Positions 1 to 7,639 of a stretch of 64,000 bases of DNA are shown one piece after another (position 1 is the stretch's first letter; every line of letters starts with the position of its first letter). The translations under genes and the position numbers were made by a program. The notes under the pieces are model-generated. The model saw only the letters and a list, made by a program, of their open reading frames with translations, was not told the origin of the DNA and did no database searches. The stretch is from Prostheceraeus crozeri (taxonomy: Eukaryota; Platyhelminthes; Polycladida; Euryleptidae): positions 153,754-217,753 of the forward strand of contig CAJQUW010008687.1 of NCBI GenBank assembly GCA_907163375.1, in the 5' to 3' direction.

Positions 1-149
1 GGGTAAAACCTTAGCTACTCTTTTGCGATCATGTGGCTTGGAGAATTATCCAAAAGAAGCAGAATTTTTCTACGTCAGGTTGAGAGTTTCGCGTTCCATT
101 TCTGAAGCCATGACTCGAAAATGGATGCCGTCATCCAAGCTTTACGATT

Positions 150-359
150 CCATCTGTAGATTCTGTGGTGACATAAATGAGGTACATAGTAGGCTAACAA
201 ATGATTTCGTTCCCGAGAAAATATGTGATAAGTGATAAACAGGAGGTTGTGACGTAAATGACTGAGATCTGCACACAAATATTTCCGTTCCAAATAATTT
301 GGTGACTCATAGGAGGTTGGGACATAACTGAAGGGTGACATAAGCGAGGTTTAACTGTA
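150..359. repeat. Degenerate terminal part of a pogo/Tigger-like element
   Basis: Several short repeats of a GTGACATAAATGAGGT-like string occur at about 170, 248 and 337. The stretch ends in GCGAGGTTTAACTG followed by TA at 358-359. Read from the other strand this gives CAGTTAAACCTCG, the kind of CAGT...CCTCG end seen in pogo/Tigger elements that duplicate TA. I did not find the other end, and no transposase is visible. The small frames here look like chance. Confidence 0.3.
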
Positions 360-689
360 TGTAAAGTTCGTTATGGTATAACTTTTGGTGGTATGAACAT
401 GCATATAAATGCTATCTTTTAATGTAGGGATTATGTTTGGAAAATCAGGCAAAATATCGTCATTAGTCTAGTTATTTATTCAGCCTATTGTATATTAGAT
501 AAAATCAGAGTTCTTACAATATTACAGCAACCATAAACGGGTTCAACAAATAAGGATAATCTTCAAAACTGAACAAATTGAAAGCGATATACAAATGCAA
601 CAAATTGCATGAACGAAGAAGAGAATGGCTTCGAAAATGCGCACTTCGATATGCTTACCATCTGACAATAAGTGCATTTCGCACTATCC
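360..689. other. AT-rich stretch, no gene recognised
   Basis: No convincing gene, RNA or repeat was seen. Short frames on both strands at 563-886 have no recognisable protein features and run into the inverted repeat that starts near 690. Confidence 0.5.
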
Positions 690-1443
690 ATTTTGCGGTT
701 TTGAGTAGTAAGGACATCCCAAAAGGAAGTGCAAAATGTAGAACGATGAGTCATCATGCTGACTCAGCCCCCCTCTGGAAGGAAGAACGGAGAGGGTCAA
801 GGATGTGTTGGGAGGAATGGGTCCGAGAGGAGGAAACTGGTCCCTACTCCCCCCCCTCGGCAGCGATCTTCCAACTTTGGTTCTAGAGATCGTAGAAAGT
901 CGTGCAATAGCTCATTTGAAAGCTAAGAGTGAGAAAAATGCAGTGGAAAGCTCAGTTTGGTCCTATTTTCCTGGGTTGAGAGAGGAAAATGGCAGGAAAA
1001 CGTCAGAGTTAGAAAAGTCAGGTTTTGGATGTTTTGGGATGAGAAAAGTCGTTTTTCGACATGAAGAAGTGCTCGGATGGGAAAACGGAGTGCAAATTCG
1101 GACGTTTTGGTCAAGTTTGGGTCTGGGAGCTTGTTTCCAGCTCAATCGGAGAGAAAAAGTTCTGACCTCCCCCCTCTGGAACGAGACTTCCAACTTTTTG
1201 TTCTAGAGATCGTAGAAAGTCGTGCAATAGCTCGTTTGAAAGCTATTGGTGAGACAAATTCAGTGGAAGACACGGCTTGTTCATGTCAGCCTTCGTCTAG
1301 ATGTGAGACGCCATTGAAAATTTTGGAAATTGGCGAAAAAACGACAGAGTTAGAATTTTTACGAAAATGGCTCTAGCGGGTGAACGAAGCCTCGGAGGGG
1401 AAAACAGAGACCAAATTTGGAATCAGCGTGACATTTTACACCT
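690..1443 (+). repeat. Left copy of an inverted repeat pair: one satellite dimer
   Basis: This segment is the reverse complement, with divergence, of the sequence that makes up 19006-44780. It holds two related halves, each built around a TCTAGAGATCGTAGAAAGTCG core (near 880 and 1203). Its outer edge (CGATGAGTCAT at 744) matches the rightmost edge of the big array (reverse complement near 44710). Its inner edge (GGAATCAGCGTGACATT at about 1420) matches the left edge of the array near 19010. Having the same inner and outer limits in opposite orientation is what terminal inverted repeats look like. Here the unit is present once; on the right it is amplified. The G tract next to the CCAGAG string is only 6 long here, against 7-13 in the array. 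Exact ends and a target duplication could not be fixed. Confidence 0.75.
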
Positions 1444-1499
1444 GAATGTCATTCATGCTATGTCTCGGAAGTGATAGGAAGAAAGATGACAGATGTAGT

Positions 1500-1888
1500 A
1501 GAGTTTACGAATGAATTTTGTTCACTACGTTTTCATCGACAAAGTCTTCGTGGTGTGATTAGGTCGTGAAAAGGCAGACTTAGAATTTGCTATCGCTAAA
1601 GGTTGCTACGTTTTCCAACAGCTCATGGACAGCTTGATGAATAAAGATGTGAAAGGTCGATTAGTTGCAGAGAATGAATTTGAGAAAGTGACTGATGAAC
1701 ATGCAGGTGAACGTGTAGTGTTTCATTTTGCATCATATTCTGCAGAGACGATGCATGATCCAAAAGATTTCTATCAGCGACACATGGTGAAAATTGCATC
1801 TCGACTAGATTCATTGCAAGAGCATGGATCCAACTTGCTCTTATGTCGCATAAAACACATTCATATTCAACTCAATGTGCTAAACTAG
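1500..1888 (+). pseudogene. Unrecognised ~120-residue family, copy 1 (frameshifted)
   Basis: One of three related genes, with copies at about 4097 and 15311. The N-terminal part around 1500-1557 contains a LRFHRQSLRGVI string matching IRFHRESFGGLI of the 15.3 kb copy, then runs into a stop. A single-base shift near 1560 restores the family sequence, which continues to 1888. Shared blocks are KGRLVA (residues about 60-66 of the family), a F-x-Y-x-RH-x-x-KI-x-x-R signature (here FYQRHMVKIASR), and a basic-hydrophobic C-terminus (KHIHIQLNVLN). No membrane segment, signal peptide or known motif was seen. It sits just inside the left inverted repeat. Function is unknown. Confidence 0.5.
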
Positions 1889-1919
1889 ATTTGACTACAA
1901 GATTTGGGAAAAGCAGTGA

Positions 1920-2034
1920 TGAGTCAGTCGTTCGCGCGCCTCCTTTTCCCTGCCGCAACGAAGTCAGGGGAGAAACGGAGGTATCTGATTGGCTCTCATA
2001 GTGTCAAATGTGGATTCGCAGGAGACTATAAAAG
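1920..2034 (+). promoter_or_regulatory. Promoter: AP-1 site, inverted CCAAT, TATA box
   Basis: TGAGTCA lies at 1920-1926, ATTGG (inverted CCAAT) at 1988-1992 and TATAAAAG at 2027-2034, followed by a pyrimidine-rich start region. A GTGAGTGTC donor-like sequence at 2151-2159 and an acceptor-like TTCTTTCGTTACAG ending at 2504 suggest a leader intron between this promoter and the 2510 gene. The same order of elements recurs upstream of the other genes of the element. Confidence 0.55.
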
Positions 2035-2161
2035 CAGACGTCTCCCCATTTTCTCTTCATTTCATTCTCTTGACTTGGAAAGCGTGTGTGACTTGCTCAA
2101 GCCATTCTCCCCTCTCAACTTTGTCTGATCAATCCTGTTTGCAAATTTACAAGTGAGTGTC

Positions 2162-2386
2162 ATGACTGTGTGGCCTAAACCTTACCAACATTTTGGAAGA
2201 GAGACGCAGGAGAGTGTGTGGCCGATGATTGTACAAGCTTATTTTGTTGAACCATCACCACCTCCACCACCTAGACGCTTTACCTTTACGTCTTTTAGGG
2301 AATTGAAACTTAATTCGGGTCCTAAGCCCAAGACATTTAATTTACTAGACGATGACGAAGACTTCGACTTTGGTGATAAGCTTTAA
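2162..2386 (+). CDS. Small protein with proline run and acidic tail, unrecognised
   Basis: A 74-residue frame from the first ATG at 2162. It has a central proline run (EPSPPPPPRR) and a strongly acidic, aromatic tail (LLDDDEDFDFGDKL). Acidic-aromatic tails of this kind are found on some phage and viral single-strand DNA-binding proteins, where they recruit partners; that is only an analogy. The frame starts 9 bases after a possible splice donor, so it may be the unspliced alternative of the transcript that otherwise joins to the 2510 gene. A histone-type stem-loop follows 20 bases after the stop. It could be a chance frame, but the composition argues for a real short protein. Confidence 0.35.
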   Translation: MTVWPKPYQHFGRETQESVWPMIVQAYFVEPSPPPPPRRFTFTSFRELKLNSGPKPKTFNLLDDDEDFDFGDKL

Positions 2387-2406
2387 ATCATGTGAAGGCC
2401 CCAAAA

Positions 2407-2425
2407 GGTCCTCTTAAGGGCCACC
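2407..2425 (+). promoter_or_regulatory. Histone-type 3' stem-loop candidate
   Basis: The bases GGTCCT-CTTA-AGGGCC-ACC form a six-base-pair stem (one G-T pair), a four-base loop and a 3' ACC flank, preceded by CCAAAA. This closely follows the metazoan replication-dependent histone mRNA 3' element (GG-pyrimidine stem, four-base loop, ACCA). It lies about 20 bases after the stop of the 2162 frame. No clear histone downstream element was seen after it. Confidence 0.4.
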
Positions 2426-2509
2426 TCATATGTCACTGCTAAGCTAAGGATTTTCTTTTCTCTGATGATCATGAATGTACTTAGTGGTATTCTTTCGTTA
2501 CAGACTGCC

Positions 2510-3181
2510 ATGGCCATGAATCCTACTCCAACTGCTGCATCACTCAATCCTCAAAATCTCGAGTTGTGGAATCCGAAAATTGAAAAGGTAATTCACGGCT
2601 ATCCTACCTACAAACAACAAGTGCGCTACAGCGGTGTTCGACTCTATCTTCAAACGCCGGCGGTATACTTACCAAAAGTGGATACGCTAGTAAATCGTTG
2701 CGGTCAAAACCTGAGTATCCCTATTGATAATTGGTTGCGTCAGGAGCTTGACATTTTAGAAGACGTTGTGAGGCAAAAGGCTCTTATTCCTACTGAACTA
2801 TTACAGTTGTGGCCAGAAAAGAAAACTTGTTATTATAAACCATTGTATCGCGGCACTCGCTGCTATATTTTGCAAAGCAAGTATTGTAAAGTCACTTCTG
2901 GAGTGACAGTTGAAACAGAATTGTCATCGCTAGGTGCAGGCTTTTATTCATTTCATATTGAGGTGCCTGCTGTTTATGTGGGACCTCATCAATCTGACGG
3001 TAATTTGATTTCTCTCAATTTGCGCATTGCTCAAATTCATCATCAACCTGAGTTAACAGGACTTGATCACATTGAGAAAGTCATTGATTCTTGTGTCAAA
3101 GAGTGTCAAGAACCTGTCACCAAACCTAAACGTCGTCGCGCATCAAAGAAAGGTGGTGTTACCACCAAAGAGAAATCTTAA
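2510..3181 (+). CDS. Unrecognised ~220-residue family, intact copy
   Basis: The only fully open member of a family also present at 5015-5582 and perhaps 5741. I chose the ATG at 2510, just after an acceptor-like TTCTTTCGTTACAG; an in-frame ATG at 2465 is also possible. Shared blocks with the 5 kb copy are a V-x-x-x-TP string followed by a conserved IPIDNW / VPLDYW block about 80 residues in. Further on comes GAGFYSFHIEVPAVYVGP matching GKGFYTFEIKIQTIYMDP, then a G-x-x-I/F-I-S/T-LN strand. The C-terminus carries a lysine/arginine cluster (KPKRRRASKK), a likely nuclear localisation signal. The all-beta look plus the acidic protein next door makes a DNA-binding (OB-fold-like) role possible, but I do not recognise the family. 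Confidence 0.6.
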   Translation: MAMNPTPTAASLNPQNLELWNPKIEKVIHGYPTYKQQVRYSGVRLYLQTPAVYLPKVDTLVNRCGQNLSIPIDNWLRQELDILEDVVRQKALIPTELLQLWPEKKTCYYKPLYRGTRCYILQSKYCKVTSGVTVETELSSLGAGFYSFHIEVPAVYVGPHQSDGNLISLNLRIAQIHHQPELTGLDHIEKVIDSCVKECQEPVTKPKRRRASKKGGVTTKEKS

Positions 3182-3182
3182 G

Positions 3183-3923
3183 TATTGTAATCAGTTAGTA
3201 TGTAGTGAATGTGGAAAACGCGGTCTTGCGCGTTATGTTCAATTAAAACATTGTAATCATGTTGTATGTATATTTTGTTATGTAAAGGACAGACATCCTT
3301 GTAAAGTTCCTGCTCAATGTATTATATTTTAATGAAGTCTTTTTGATATTGTAGGTTGTCATCTTCATAGACAGTGAGGGAGCACCCATGCAGGAATTGA
3401 GTGCTATTGCAATGAGAGAAAGTGATCAAACTGTTGCTAGTGTATATCATAGATTTCTGTCCTCTACTGTCCTCCACACAAAGACGGATGGTCACGGCGT
3501 CATGTGCATGGACTTGATCCTTCTATTTTGATTCATATTGGATTTGTAAATGAAACGTATTTGATAAGTGATTTCAAACGGTGGCTGTCAGGTTTTTATA
3601 TTGTTGAAATATTAGGAAATGATTCTGAACGAGAAGCATCAACACTTCAGTTGCACATTGATAATTTATAATTACCATGTTGGGTAGATCGTGTAAGACA
3701 AGACTATCATATGCATTGTGATCAAAAGAAGTTTAGAGATGAAATGATTTTTGATATGGCTGTATGTTTCGGTGAGAGCCATCACCTTTACAGACCACCA
3801 TCCCATTGTAATACTTGAAATAAAGCCACCTACATTGCAAAACTCTCTTCAAGCTGGCATTGTAGTCTCTATGACGTTTATGAACTGTATCTATATTATT
3901 GTCAACAGCATGGGTCAATGTAA
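3183..3923 (+). pseudogene. Zinc finger plus DEDD-exonuclease-like gene, broken
   Basis: The first ~50 codons (to 3332) encode a compact Cys/His cluster: CSECGKRGL, then KHCNHVVCIFCY, a RING- or B-box-like C-x2-C...C-x2-H-x2-C-x2-C arrangement. After a stop, the frame from 3355 begins VVIFIDSEGAPMQELSAIAM, where D-x-E in a hydrophobic strand looks like the exonuclease I motif of DEDD nucleases. A frameshift near 3470 is followed by WSRRHVHGLD and FVNETYLISDFKRWL. In-frame stops occur near 3670 (TAA) and 3817 (TGA), before a conserved-looking end, HCSLYDVYELYLYY. I recall similar zinc finger/exonuclease proteins in animal genomes but cannot give a name. A role in DNA processing for the element is inference. 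Confidence 0.5.
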
Positions 3924-4003
3924 AACATGTTTTTACTCGTTGTGAATGAGTGATGATCATTTTGTGAAGTGTATTCTGTACTTGTAAATTTTGACTGATG
4001 TTG

Positions 4004-4009
4004 AATAAA
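4004..4009 (+). terminator. Poly(A) signal AATAAA
   Basis: AATAAA 80 bases after the end of the exonuclease-like gene, followed by a T-rich stretch near 4030-4045. It suits the 3' end of that transcript. Confidence 0.35.
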
Positions 4010-4096
4010 CTTACAGTGGAACATGATTGTTATTTCTGTTTTATTCATAGTGGAAGTCATTGAAGCAATGTGAAATCTATAGTCACAGCGTTTATG

Positions 4097-4490
4097 ATGG
4101 CGCATCGTACACTAAGTAACCACATGTGTCATTTGACACTTGATCAACAGGGATTCGATGGATTTTTACAAGATTGGAATATTACATTTAAAATGAAGAT
4201 GAATGATATGAAAGTAGTGCTAACTGAAAGCCTTCCTCTCTTCAAAAGATTGATAGAGAGTTTACAACCTCAAGATGTAAAGGGTAGACTCGTTGCTTAT
4301 ATAGAGTTGAAAGATGTGCAAAAACCACTTCGTTTTGGATCTTATTGCACAGAATGGATTACTCTTGGTGATCAATTTTATGTACGTCATATGGAGAAAA
4401 TTATGGAGAGAATAGAAGACGATGGAAGGAAATGCGGACGTTGTTAAACATATCATGATTCAAGTGTGTTTACATCCACGACTTTGTTTG
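4097..4490 (+). pseudogene. Unrecognised ~120-residue family, copy 2 (C-terminal frameshift)
   Basis: The start is taken at the MAHRT methionine (4097) because the 15.3 kb copy also begins MAPEV. The frame is open to 4447. Family blocks are GFDGFLQDW (matching SFGGLIQDY), DVKGRLVAYIEL and FYVRHMEKIMERI. The last ~12 codons of the open frame do not match. A shift near 4428 gives a VVKHIMIQV string that matches the C-terminus of the other copies, so the end is frameshifted. AATAAA follows at 4515. Function is unknown; the protein is small, soluble-looking and moderately basic. Confidence 0.55.
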
Positions 4491-4514
4491 ATGGTCGACA
4501 TGTTGTGTAGATGC

Positions 4515-4520
4515 AATAAA
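4515..4520 (+). terminator. Poly(A) signal AATAAA
   Basis: AATAAA with a T-rich region right after it (GATTTCTTTTC), about 70 bases past the open frame ending at 4447. Confidence 0.4.
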
Positions 4521-4558
4521 GATTTCTTTTCACTGAGTATTTTGTAATGGTGTATAGA

Positions 4559-4806
4559 GCAACATGAGTCATTGCGCTTTGTCAGATAAATGAATGCGTC
4601 TTTGTTCGCTAGAAGGGGCGTGTCACAAAATGAGTCATTGCGCTTTTTGCATTACTATCGGGCTCTTTGTTAGATAAATGAATGCGTCTTTGTTCGAGAA
4701 AAGGGGCATGTCACAACATGAGTCATTGCGCTTTGTGCATTACTATCAGGCTCTTTGTTAGATAAATGAATGCGTCTTTGTTCGCTAGAAGGGGCGTGTC
4801 ACTAAA
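4559..4806 (+). repeat. Three tandem copies of an AP-1-site module
   Basis: Three copies of a unit that begins with ATGAGTCATTGCGCTTT and ends with ATGAATGCGTCTTTGTTCG plus GGGGCGTGTCAC. The first copy is shorter; the second and third also carry a GCATTACTATC insert. TGAGTCA sits at 4565, 4631 and 4719. Position upstream of the promoter at 4885-4970 suggests an enhancer array. Confidence 0.85.
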
Positions 4807-4884
4807 GTCTTTGTGAGGACTAGAACGACTTTGTAAGAGGGCAGTCAGTCATAGGGAAGGTTTCCACCCACGCAGTCAAAAGTT

Positions 4885-4970
4885 CACGTGTGATAACTCT
4901 TTGTCACGTAACAAAGACGGAAAACATGAAAAGGGAAACGCGTGTGATTGGAGCTAGGTCTGATTATAAA
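4885..4970 (+). promoter_or_regulatory. Promoter: E-box, inverted CCAAT, TATA
   Basis: CACGTG at 4885-4890, ATTGG at 4947-4951 and TATAAAG at 4965-4971. It resembles the promoter at 1920-2034 and probably drives the gene at 5015. Because the TATA box lies at 4965, the ATG codons at or before 4948 are unlikely to be used. Confidence 0.55.
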
Positions 4971-5014
4971 GCGGACGACTGAGCTCATGGCAATCATTTA
5001 CGTCCTTGCGCTAA

Positions 5015-5582
5015 CCATGCAGTTGCTCGAAGCCATCAACTCCTCTGCTCTCGCACTGGGTACACTGAACTCCCTTACTTTAGCATCGGGTAAAAATGCT
5101 TTCAATCAAAAGATAACTCATCATGGAGCAGTCGTGACCATAAAAACTCCAAGTCATCGGATGGCTTATCTAAAGGTCATGTCAACAAAGTATGGACTCG
5201 CCGTGTGTGTACCGTTAGACTATTGGACACGGTTACAATTCAATACTCTTGAAACATTCCTGAAAGAAATCTCACTATTCCGAAAGAAATTGTTCGACAC
5301 AATGGGAAGCGGCCACAAGTTCCCATCATGGAAAGACGATACATGTATGTGCATATGGATAGACACTGTCTCATCATCCATGAAAAGGAGGGCAGCGAAT
5401 TCGACTTACTCAATTGCAAACCTCTCCCCATTTTGGGAAAAGGATTCTACACCTTCGAAATTAAAATTCAAACCATCTACATGGATCCGCGCAGGGACGG
5501 AAGGTTCATTACGTTGAATCCCTATCTTGTCTCCATAACCTTTAAAAATGATGTCCATGTTGATGATGATCAACTACAGTAA
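5015..5582 (+). pseudogene. Unrecognised ~220-residue family, second copy (frameshift)
   Basis: A paralogue of the 2510 gene. The start is set at the ATG of MQLLEAIN (5015), downstream of the TATA box. The frame is open until about 5290. The family match then continues one frame over, through MERRYMYVHMD and GKGFYTFEIKIQTIYMDP, to the stop at 5580-5582. The conserved IP-x-x-W block appears here as VPLDYWTRLQ. Unlike the first copy it lacks the basic C-terminal cluster and ends with acidic residues (DVHVDDDQLQ), recalling the acidic tail encoded at 2162-2386. A single frameshift suggests recent loss. Function is not recognised. Confidence 0.55.
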
Positions 5583-5608
5583 CACTCTCCACACACACTG
5601 AGAACGCA

Positions 5609-5660
5609 CCATCGGTCTTTATGAGACCAAGGCCTGACGGCCACCGTATCAAGAAATAAA
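5609..5660 (+). terminator. Stem-loops and poly(A) signal at gene end
   Basis: GGTCT-TTATG-AGACC, then GGCC-TGAC-GGCC-ACC, then ATCAAGAAATAAA (AATAAA at 5655). The second hairpin with its ACC flank and nearby CAAGAAA recalls histone 3' ends but is weaker than the one at 2407. The AATAAA could work as an ordinary poly(A) signal. Confidence 0.35.
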
Positions 5661-5740
5661 ATGTGCACTCACCATGCCACACATGAACATGACTCTCTCC
5701 TTCTTTCTTAGGCATACCATTCTTCACTCAGGTTTGAATC

Positions 5741-6256
5741 ATGTGGAAATTATCAGCATGCCTCTATGTATCATGGAAAAGTCAGTGTGTTACATTTCAT
5801 GATGCGAAACGTCAATTTCAGATAAATCTAGAATGCTTTCAACTACGAAGGTTACATCGCGCTATCCTATCCAACTCTTGCCGTGTAATTAATGTAGGAG
5901 ACGGCATTGTATTTATTCACATTCAAGAGATGATTCTACATAATGATCACTGCTACATCGTGATTCCAAAACCCTCATGGGAAAAGTATAAAAGGGAAGT
6001 TCACTCAACCCTCATGTCATTTGTGAATCATGCTCCCCATCCGCATCATCAACACCATGCGCGAAATGAATCTCAGAAGAGACATCGATTTAGACCAGTT
6101 GCATACCCATCTTCCCGATTCAGTATATCATCGCGGTCGTCCACAAATGTTGGTCATTCGCATGAGCAACGGTCGAAATCTTCAAATCTTTCGCTGCGGC
6201 AAAATCCAAGTCCTAGGAAACCTTTCTCATTTCGTGATGCAGTCGATGTGTTATGA
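5741..6256 (+). CDS. Unrecognised frame, possible third member of the ~220-residue family
   Basis: A frame of 171 codons from ATG at 5741, preceded by an acceptor-like TCCTTCTTTCTTAG at about 5699-5712. Only the part up to about 6030 looks protein-like. A VGDGIVFIHIQEMILHN string aligns loosely with the GAGFYSFHIEVPAVYVGP block of the 2510 gene. A YIVIPKPSWEKY string may correspond to the family's IP-x-x-W block. Beyond 6030 the frame overlaps the TBP-like gene in another frame, and its His/Ser/Arg-rich composition looks like read-through of non-coding frame. So this may be a remnant about 97 codons long. Confidence 0.35.
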   Translation: MWKLSACLYVSWKSQCVTFHDAKRQFQINLECFQLRRLHRAILSNSCRVINVGDGIVFIHIQEMILHNDHCYIVIPKPSWEKYKREVHSTLMSFVNHAPHPHHQHHARNESQKRHRFRPVAYPSSRFSISSRSSTNVGHSHEQRSKSSNLSLRQNPSPRKPFSFRDAVDVL

Positions 6257-6567
6257 AGTCGTCAAGAAAATGCGAGCACTCATGCCTCATCTACGCCTCA
6301 GTCCCCTGACATTGAAGAATATAGTAGTGTCTGTTCAATTGAAGATGTTAGTGAATCTAGCAAACATTAAAACCAGTAATCATTGTATATTATATGAAAC
6401 TGAACTCTCCTGCTGCTCTGATTCGGAAGTGGCATCCTGTACATATTGCAGTGTTTCACAACGGACATTGTATCATGACTGGTTTACGTGATATCAGTAA
6501 AGTAGCTGACATTGTTAAATCTTTAATGCGTTATCTGTATGAGTCACAGTTAATAGAATCGTGTTAA
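6030..6567 (+). pseudogene. TATA-binding-protein-like gene with one frameshift
   Basis: Two halves resemble the two pseudo-repeats of the TBP core. Half 1 (6030 to about 6360) starts PIRIINTMREMNL and has LVIRM...LQIFRCGKIQVLG, matching the VIMRI...ALIFSSGK-x-x-x-TG strand pair of TBP, then the helix and a L-x-x-LTLKNIVVSV stretch. Half 2 lies in another frame (about 6361-6567) and has NSPAALIRKW and IAVFHNGHCIMTG, matching the F-P-x-LIYR and LIF-x-SGK-x-x-LTG pattern, then a helix. The frameshift lies between about 6355 and 6395. The start at 6030 lies right at the core, so there is no N-terminal extension. TBP-like proteins bind promoter DNA and nucleate transcription; large DNA viruses sometimes encode them. 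Many core residues differ from cellular TBP, so it is a distant homologue. No database check was possible. Confidence 0.6.
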
Positions 6568-6608
6568 TCACATGATGCGTTTTGAATAAGTCATCGCAAT
6601 GAACTATC

Positions 6609-6800
6609 GCCCACACACGTGTCGGTGAAAAGGTCATCAACAAGGTTCATCGCTTTATGATGAGTCAGCGCTATTTATAGACGTGAAATGATGCCCACAC
6701 ACGTGTCGGTGAAAAGGTTGAACAAGACTGATTAGATTCTTATCTAACTGACTGGTGCTTTACCACTTCATGAGTCAGAGCTATTTATAGACATGAGTCA
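6609..6800 (+). promoter_or_regulatory. Tandemly duplicated promoter: E-box, AP-1 site, TATTTATA
   Basis: Two copies of one module. Each has CCCACACACGTGTCGGTG (CACGTG at 6616 and 6700), then TGAGTCA (6661 and 6771) exactly 11 bases before TATTTATA (6672 and 6782). The second copy has a further TGAGTCA at 6794. The spacing is identical in both copies although the sequence between E-box and AP-1 site differs in length. Downstream there is only a 33-codon frame at 6793-6894, so the target gene is unclear. TATTTATA reads TATAAATA on the other strand, so direction is uncertain. Confidence 0.55.
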
Positions 6801-6879
6801 GCAAAGTGGTTGTTGTTTCCTAAGCCGAAGAAATTGTCGTGATGTTACATTCGTTTATGAGGATGATAACTTACAAACT

Positions 6880-7190
6880 CTAGCATGGTTTTGAGTTTAT
6901 TTTATACTTTACCTATCTTGCAAACTCTGAAATGATTCTAGCATTAATTCAAACTTTACAATCATCAACTTTATTTCAAACTTTACAAACGTAAACTTTA
7001 TTTCTAATTTTACAAACAGTGAAGTGATTCTGACTTCACTTATATTTCACCTATCTTACAAACAGCGACATAGTTATAACTTTGTTTCTAACTTCACAAC
7101 CATCAACTTTATTTCTAACTTTACAGTGAAATGATTCTGACTTCATTTATATTTCACCTATCTTACAAACAGCGACATGGCTACAACTTT
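6880..7190 (+). repeat. AT-rich imperfect tandem repeats
   Basis: A ~109 bp unit containing GATTCTGACTTCA and TTATATTTCACCTATCTTAC plus CAAACAGCGACAT occurs at about 7018 and 7127. It is embedded in shorter repeats of AACTTTATTTC and TTTACAAAC. No gene was recognised. Confidence 0.75.
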
Positions 7191-7273
7191 ATTACCAAGT
7201 CAGTCCCACCTATCTGACCCGCAACTTTATGTCAAAAGAAAAACGAGACAGTCTGTACATGATAAGTTATTGA

Positions 7274-7465
7274 ATGAAAGACATTTCATCACAGTCACAC
7301 ATAGTTAATACTATACACGGAGAAAACAAAGTCACTCATGTGCAGGGAGAGAACAAAGTCACTGATGTGCAGGGAGAAAACAAAGTCACTGATGTGTCGG
7401 AAACTGTACTGGGACAAAACAAAGTAAGCAAAAGCACTGGATACCCCATCGATGATATGCTGTGA
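7274..7465 (+). repeat. 27-bp tandem repeat inside a short open frame
   Basis: Three 27-bp copies starting at about 7319, 7346 and 7373 keep one reading frame and encode a GENKVTDVQ-type nonapeptide. The frame (63 codons) is open from an ATG at 7274. Period 27 preserves the frame, as expected for a coding repeat, but there is no other support, so I list it as a repeat. 7466-7639 shows nothing recognisable. Confidence 0.45.
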
Positions 7466-7639
7466 TCAGGAGTTGGACTCATGTTACAAGGCACTCATTC
7501 ACAACACCCCATGGAAAACGTCATGGAGTGAAAAAGCAAAACATCAACCACAACAGAAAGGAAGCATTCATCATCATACATCGCCGGACGGAGGAAGAGA
7601 AAGTTTCTGTCTCTTGGGTGGAGGTAGATGAGTGTCTGG

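Noticed and set aside
6030-6256. C-terminal half of the 5741 frame as a Ser/Arg/His-rich domain
   Set aside because: It overlaps the TBP-like gene in a different frame, which explains its open length and odd composition.
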